DNA of 64,000 nucleotides, taken from positions 9,641,501-9,705,500 of the forward strand of contig CM044880.1 of NCBI GenBank assembly GCA_024500155.1. Reading direction: 5' to 3'. The notes under the pieces are model-generated. The model was not told the DNA's origin. It worked only from the letters and a program-made list of their open reading frames with translations, and ran no database searches. The position numbers were made by a program, and so were the translations under genes. The DNA is from Chenopodium formosanum. Taxonomy: Eukaryota; Streptophyta; Magnoliopsida; Caryophyllales; Amaranthaceae. Positions 58,281 through 64,000 of the stretch are shown here, piece after piece. Each line of letters starts with the position of its first letter. Within the stretch, counting starts at the first letter, position 1.

Positions 58281-60663
58281 GAAACGCGTCGAGTTTTTAT
58301 AGTTACTATTTATTAACGTAACCATGCTGAAAGATGTATCTTAAAAAAAAATTAAAAAAAAAATAATTGAACATCTATTTTGTTTTAGTTTTATGACTCT
58401 TCAGTTTACTATAAAGTGCTCTGTATGATTTTTAGGCAAGATAGTCTTACACTTGGTAGTATGATTTTAGGCAAGATAGTCGCATTTGCTAATATTAGCC
58501 TTTCATACCATATATACTAGATCATCATTTCCCTACATAATCTTGTGTCAAGTGTAAGATACAAAAATCAGAAAAATATATGTAGTAATATATAAATTTC
58601 AGTAACAATACATCCATGGGACAAGGAAATACTCGAGCACCTTTAGACTTGTTTTAGAATAAGGACTTCCCTAAAAAGGATATTTTTGCCATTTCATCAG
58701 ATTAAGACAATTTTTCAAATTTAAGACGATTTCTAAAGATTCATTGTATGAGCAAGATAGGATCTATAGCCCTTTAAATTTGTAACGAAGGGGGCTATCC
58801 TTCATCCAATTATTCTAAATATAGCTAATATTACTTATATACTCAAAGATTTATAAATAGAATTGAATAAATTATACAATAGATGGGCAAAATCACTACT
58901 AAAAAGGGAAAATTGGAAGAGAAGCAGCATATGAATGATCATCCAACTCCCTCCCTTTGCGGTAACATTACAAATGGTATAGCTCATGACTTTAGAACAT
59001 CCCACATGCTTTGCATATGCTTCATAGCTGTTTATCACTTAACTTTGGTTGCAAATACTTTTTATGCTATTACAATCATCGATTAATTTTATCACTTTTC
59101 AGTCTTTTCCAAAGAGAGTTTGACATTACAAGAGCTTAGCTAGTGGAGCCCTTCCAATTCTTTTCCATCTACCAAGAAACATGCACTAATAACTTGATTA
59201 GTACATGCAAAGATTTGATCTTTTCATTCACTGTACTCTGACTCTTCATTTTACCTTAATTATGCACGTAACACTTGTGCTCTTTATATTTAACTAAAAC
59301 ATGGAAAATGTTCATAAAATTACCATCATGTCTATACTAACGCGTGTTTGACACTTACATTTGAATCTAAGTATACGATAATCTATATCCCTACACCCTT
59401 TAGATACTCTGTATTTTTCATCATCATCATATCACCAACTAAGAAAGTGACATTCCACAAATAGTACCTTTAATCATCTTATCCAAAAGACTCATCCAAT
59501 TAAGTGACATTGTGGGTTTATGCTATATACATATATTACTAGTATAATATACAGTTTGCATGTTTGCTTCCTTTTTTGAAAAAAAAGGAAGAAAGAAAAA
59601 GAATTGAGTGAAAAAAAAAAAAGGGAATCAACAAAGATATGGGACCAAAATAACACTTTTTAGGTTGTCAGGGAATATTCAAGATCTGCTGCATAATAAA
59701 TCGTCAAATAAAATGAAATTTAACAAAATACAATGAACTCTTCGCTTGCTACATGCAGTAATAATCTAAGATTATTGGATTGAAGATTAAGTGAGAGTTC
59801 AATAGTACAACTCCTACGTTCTAACGAACAAATAGATCGAAGGTTTTGATTCGATCTCACAACTCACCTCCTATAATATCGTGGTTGACTGGTTGGATGT
59901 AATTGTAATTGTGTCATAGATTTCCTTTCATATCTACGCCCTAATTCTTCTTATAACTATGAAGGTTATGCACTCATTTTTAAATGTTCGTTAGTTATCT
60001 CCATATTTCTCAAATTAATTATTAAAATTATACTATGTAAGACTGTAAGTATTATATGCTATGTCCATTATCTTTTACTTACAACACAACCTTGAGATAT
60101 GTACTTTTAATTTTAGAGGACGTTAAAAAAGGAAAAAAAAGAAAATAAAAAAAAAATATATTAAAAAAAAAAACAAAAAACGACTTTATCGAAATAACAT
60201 TAACAGAAGATACAGGGGAGGGTTAGGTATTATAGTACTCCGTATTATGTGTAAAAATAATTCTAATTTATAAGTTCACCTAACTTATTTAGATTTTTTT
60301 TCTTCAAAAGAGCATGCTATGAGGCTGTGTTGAAGTAAAAGAAAATAAAGTATGAAACTAAATAAGAAAGCTGCAAATATATGGAATATTTCACTTAAAG
60401 TAGTTTTTTTTTTTTTTTTAAAAAAAAAAATTAAAGCTTATTTATTGAATCATAAAAAAAAAAAAAAAAAAAAAAAAAGTAACTTTAAAGTAAAATTCGG
60501 ATGAAAAGAACATTTTTTTTTGACGGGAAGAAAAAGAACATTATTCAATTCTAATTTTAACTTTTGAGTGACTTCAGACATTCAGCCCATTATAAATAGC
60601 ACCTCATGTAATGGGCCAAACATAAGCCTTTTGTAAGAAGTCCTTAAAATATTTGTATTGGGC
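58281..60663. other. Intergenic, no gene
   Basis: AT-rich with several long A/T runs (around 60120-60180 and 60405-60478). Short open frames near 58835-59086 overlap on opposite strands and show no coding character. Confidence 0.5.
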
Positions 60664-60711
60664 CTTATTATTATTATTATTATTACTATTATTACTACTA
60701 CTACTATTAAT
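60664..60711 (+). repeat. Trinucleotide microsatellite (TTA/CTA)n
   Basis: Imperfect run of ATT units grading into ACT units. Confidence 0.85.
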
Positions 60712-60731
60712 TTTTATTTTTTTTTATTCTA

Positions 60732-60784
60732 TTGCAACGGACCATAGGTTCAGCTTGTTTATGCAACAGATCTGTCCGTTGCAA
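60732..60784 (+). repeat. Small foldback with TTGCAACGGAC arms
   Basis: Perfect 11-bp arms at 60732-60742 and 60774-60784, about 31 bp apart. May be remains of a MITE; no function assigned. Confidence 0.5.
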
Positions 60785-61517
60785 ATTTGCACACTCCAGT
60801 AGTACTCACGGCTCCACCAATATGGGGGTCACACACCTCACATTACTCACTTCTCGTCACCAGTTACTGATTTTTATGGATTAAAACTTATTTTTATTGT
60901 ATTAATTTTTTTTTTTTTACTAAATTATAACTAACTTCACAACTGAAATAGTCTTTAAAAAATTGAACTTGTTTTAAGAGAATATTATTATTTAAGGTGC
61001 AAAAAACAAAGTCTAATAGTAATTTACTCTTTGTATCAAACTAATAATTTTGGACGTTTCAAAGTAGTTGTTTCATTTCCTCTACGGCAAAATTTTTCCC
61101 TCCACTTTCCCTATTGTTATCACTCTTCTATAAATCTGTACCATTAGCTCATGAAGCAAATAATTTGATGGAGGGTGTATCAATTAAAAAGAGTATTATT
61201 AAATCATCTAATGTGTGTCCAATAAATAAAAAACAATAAAAAGAAGTGATGGCTCAACCCTAATACAAAAGGCACAAATTTTTTTTATTGAAGTACAATC
61301 AATTTACAGGAACAAATTGATCACCATTACATGCTATTGCATGCATCATAAGACCATTTATTATCAATTTATCATGATATATATAGCATACTAGTAGAAC
61401 ACCCAAGAATCCGTTGAGACGACAGATCATACAGATAGAAGTTTGGCAACAGCAAACATGTTTGTAGAGCCATATAAGATACCTTATATTACTGCCAGAG
61501 AGAAACACAAGTCTTCA
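60785..61517. other. Spacer and 3' side of the nicotinamidase-like gene
   Basis: AT-rich spacer; the right part is probably the 3' UTR of the minus-strand isochorismatase-family gene. Confidence 0.45.
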
Positions 61518-63019
61518 TCAACCATCTGCCTTGCACCATTCTTCTAAGTTCGGAGTTGCTACTTCAATGTTTTTCATGTCGGAAATGTTGGCTGGTTGAA
61601 GGGTACAAGCAATTAGGAACAAGCCATAGCCAACAGAAAAATTTGAGAAAGCAAGGGGATAAAAAAAAAAAAAAAAAAAAAAACCACATCATGAAGGAGT
61701 CATGATATGATTACACACTCTTAATGCCTCGCAACTTAAGAAAGAAATTTCAAAATTGAACCACATTAGAGAGGTAACTAGAAAAATTGCTAAATAGCTG
61801 GTGCATGCAGCTTCTGTATTAGATGTTAATATGCTTCCTAATCAAGGTGACTATATGCCACCCCCCATAACCCCCCCCCCCCCCCCTCCCCAAAAAAAAC
61901 CAGTCCTTACCATACACCCTTATTACACAAGACTTGTTATAAAGGTCATAAAGCTCTTGAGATACCTTCAAAAAAAAAAAAAAAAAAAAAAACTCCGTAT
62001 ATAAATATTTCATTGGTAAATAAGTACGACCTTTAGAATCTAAAAGACATGCTATCAACTTGAAACAAAATCTGTCATCAGTCTGGAATCTGGATATAGC
62101 AACAGAACAAAATGATCCAGAATTAGCTACAATCCACGATCCACCAAGGCTCTATTGCAAAAGATAACTAAACCAAAATCTGTCATCAGTATGGTTTCAG
62201 CACATAACCCCCCCCCCCCCCCCCCCCCCCCCCAATAGGAAAATATCTAAAGCACTCATGAAAGCTATATCATTTCAGATCAAGGGTCTTACAGGAAGAA
62301 CTTCACTGCTACTGTTGGGGTAAGGACATAAGGTAGCATAAAAGTACAACCAAACCGCTACCCTACATGGTTGTGAACGACAACTCTTGCCCTCGTTCTT
62401 GTTCTATAGAACCATATCACTAACAGATATATAATATTGGACCCAAAAGAAAATAAAGAACTTTGCATAGAAAAAACAAGCAAACAACATACAAGAATCA
62501 CGATATCAACCTACATATTCTCTGATTAAAACTATGATTAGTGACTTAGTATTTGGTTTTATTTATTATTCTCACCATCGTGAACTTCAGGAGTTTTAGC
62601 AGCTGTGGCATCGACAATGACAGAGACAGAAGGGTAATCCAACGCTACTGCATCAAAGACTGTCTGTCTAATGCAATTAGGAGTTTGAATTCCTGTACAG
62701 ATATACGGTCAAAAGCTTCAAAACTGTACTCTAAAAGAGAATTTTTTGAAAATCTAAATCAAAACATTATGTTCTATTTTCACTTACCAACAAATACCAA
62801 GCTATCAATTCCAGAAGTTAGCAGAAATGAATGAAGGTTAGTAGCAAAAAAACCACTCATTCGTGTCTTAACCAACTTATAATCCCCTTTGTGTATCTCA
62901 AGTCCTTCAACAAGCTCAGCACCTTCATGTCCTTTTACAGTGGGTCCCCCCTTATCACTATACAAGTGCCTTCTGAAGAGTTCAACATCTCTCCCTAATG
63001 CATCATGCTCCCGAACAAT
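61518..63019 (-). CDS. Nicotinamidase-like isochorismatase-family hydrolase, 5' part outside window
   Basis: Three minus-strand exons: 63019-62788, 62692-62576 and 61591-61518, phases 1 and 1, encoding about 140 C-terminal residues. Reads IVREHDALGRDVELFRRHL, then GDYKLVKTRMSGFFATNLHS (Lys of the usual Asp-Lys-Cys triad), then TPNCIRQTVFDAVALDYPSV (Cys of the triad) and DMKNIEVATPNLEEW near the end. The exon with the catalytic Asp must lie upstream, beyond position 64000 or unrecognised in 63020-64000. Family members hydrolyse nicotinamide or related amides; the closest remembered plant relative is the probable inactive nicotinamidase type, so activity is uncertain even though Lys and Cys are present here. 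Confidence 0.85.
62208..62233 (+). repeat. 26-base C run in the last intron of the nicotinamidase-like gene
   Basis: Uninterrupted C run; another C-rich run is at about 61870-61893. The segments before it (near 62068 and 62174) share AAAATCTGTCATCAGT. Run length may be affected by assembly. Confidence 0.8.
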
Positions 63020-64000
63020 CTGCAAGCCAATAATTATCTAGTCAGTTGTCACAAATTACATCCTAAGGACTTGTTCAACTCAATCTCTAAGAGAGGGGGG
63101 AGAGAGAGGGAGGGTTGGGGGGATGGGGGGGAGACAACAATGCTTTAAACAAGGTTGGCAATAGTGTAATCCTTTCTCATAAAGTGTAAGGGATCAAGAC
63201 CATTCATTGCTTTAACACTCAACAAGCTTAAACTTATTGTGCCCGTCCTTAAAGGAAGACATATTGAGTGGGCAACTGATCAACAGAAACTAATTTATCT
63301 TAAAAATCAACATAATAGCTCCAAGTTTTATCATAGTTCTTTCCCAGAATTCCATGAAACAAGTCCATAACAAGGCATCATCAGTCATTGATCCTCAGTC
63401 ATATCCACTCATTGCAATTCATCGACAAACACCAACTTTCAGCCAAACCCATTATGGCCATAAACTAATTAGCTGTTTGATTCACCGATATGTTTGAAAG
63501 ATCAGTGCAGAAATTTACAACGCAAACAAGGTATAGCCTCTGACATGCTGATCTCTAACCCCTAGCCTGAATGTCCTGTTCGGTCAGACTAGCATCAAAA
63601 GGAAAATACTACATTGTAGTGCTTCATCTGATACATAATTTTATAAGAAACAAAACTAAGGAGCTATGCCCAAAATTTACTTATCATCCGATCATCATTC
63701 TTCCACTTGGAATTATATTCATAGCAGAAGGCATCACTAGCTTAGAAATATACACAGCTTTAATTTCATAGAGTTTGACTAACCATCAATTACAGATTGC
63801 AAACTAACTTTAAATCCACAAGACTATATGAGATAACTTTTCTCAAGTAAGTTTTCTTAAATTTACTCTTTAATCAGGCTATCCCGACTTTTCATTTCAC
63901 CTCAAATACTCGAGTTTCTGATACGGGAATGACATTTAGACACTTTATTTTGGAACAAAATCAAGCAAATTTTGCAGAAGATGGCCAAGTCTGAGTAACA
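63020..64000 (-). other. 5' intron region of the nicotinamidase-like gene
   Basis: No exon recognised. Contains a G/A-rich stretch at about 63090-63134. Probably an intron leading to an exon outside the window. Confidence 0.45.

Noticed and set aside
58835..59086. Overlapping open frames on both strands
   Set aside because: No codon bias, motif or splice context.
61819..62058. Open frame across C and A homopolymers
   Set aside because: It lies in the intron of the nicotinamidase-like gene and is made of homopolymer codons.
1..64000. CRISPR arrays, operons, tRNA and rRNA genes
   Set aside because: No spaced palindromic arrays, cloverleaf candidates or rRNA segments recognised by eye. The 116-bp and 33-bp repeats are tandem, without unique spacers.

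Overview
This window is nuclear DNA from a flowering plant, most likely a eudicot. The genes are intron-rich, introns and spacers are strongly AT-rich, and the transposon set is typical of plants: Copia, Helitron, Tourist-like and mariner-like MITEs, a Mutator-like element, CACTA and hAT-like pieces. I cannot name the species from sequence alone. Splice sites below were placed by eye from reading frame, GT-AG signals and remembered family conservation, with no transcript evidence.

Layout, left to right. 1-2864: 3' part of a Copia retrotransposon ending in its 3' LTR, about 110 bp upstream of a TATA box. 3107-13478: two tandem, same-strand ZIP-family metal transporters. The first is frameshifted at the start of exon 3; the second is intact (368 aa). 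A 27-bp relic of ZIP exon 2 lies further downstream. The 4.3-kb spacer between them is largely a minus-strand Helitron carrying a MITE and a 3 x 116 bp repeat. 15451-18200 (-): DOG1-domain protein, 4 exons. 20726-22124 (+): CCMH, mitochondrial cytochrome c maturation. 23405-25425 (+): a decayed PLAC8-domain (cell-number-regulator-like) gene, followed by a poly(A)-tailed retroposed insert with an 18-bp target duplication. 27714-35896 (+): a malonyl-CoA synthetase gene (AAE13-like), 17 exons, 619 aa, with an in-frame N-terminal extension that looks mitochondrial, one AT-AC (U12-type) intron and one GC-AG intron. 37662-39361 (-): type II peroxiredoxin (PRXIIB-like, 162 aa), whose first intron holds an almost perfect 148-bp palindrome. 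39362-46068: transposon-rich spacer with a 1.2-kb non-autonomous LTR element (TSD GTTGA) and a Pack-MULE-like element (9-bp TSD) nested in a hAT-like element. 46069-51027 (-): NRT1/PTR-family (NPF) transporter, 4 exons, 608 aa. 51028-61517: 10 kb without a supportable gene. 61518-63019 (-): last three exons of a nicotinamidase-like isochorismatase-family gene whose 5' end is outside the window.

The genes are ordinary plant single-function genes, not a cluster: metal uptake (ZIP), seed/stress signalling (DOG1 domain), mitochondrial haem delivery (CCMH), malonate activation (AAE13), peroxide removal (PRXII), and nitrate/peptide-type transport (NPF). The unusual content is in splice-site chemistry, transposon nesting, and the decay of one ZIP copy and the PLAC8 gene. 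I found no CRISPR array, operon or defence-type system, and none is expected here.
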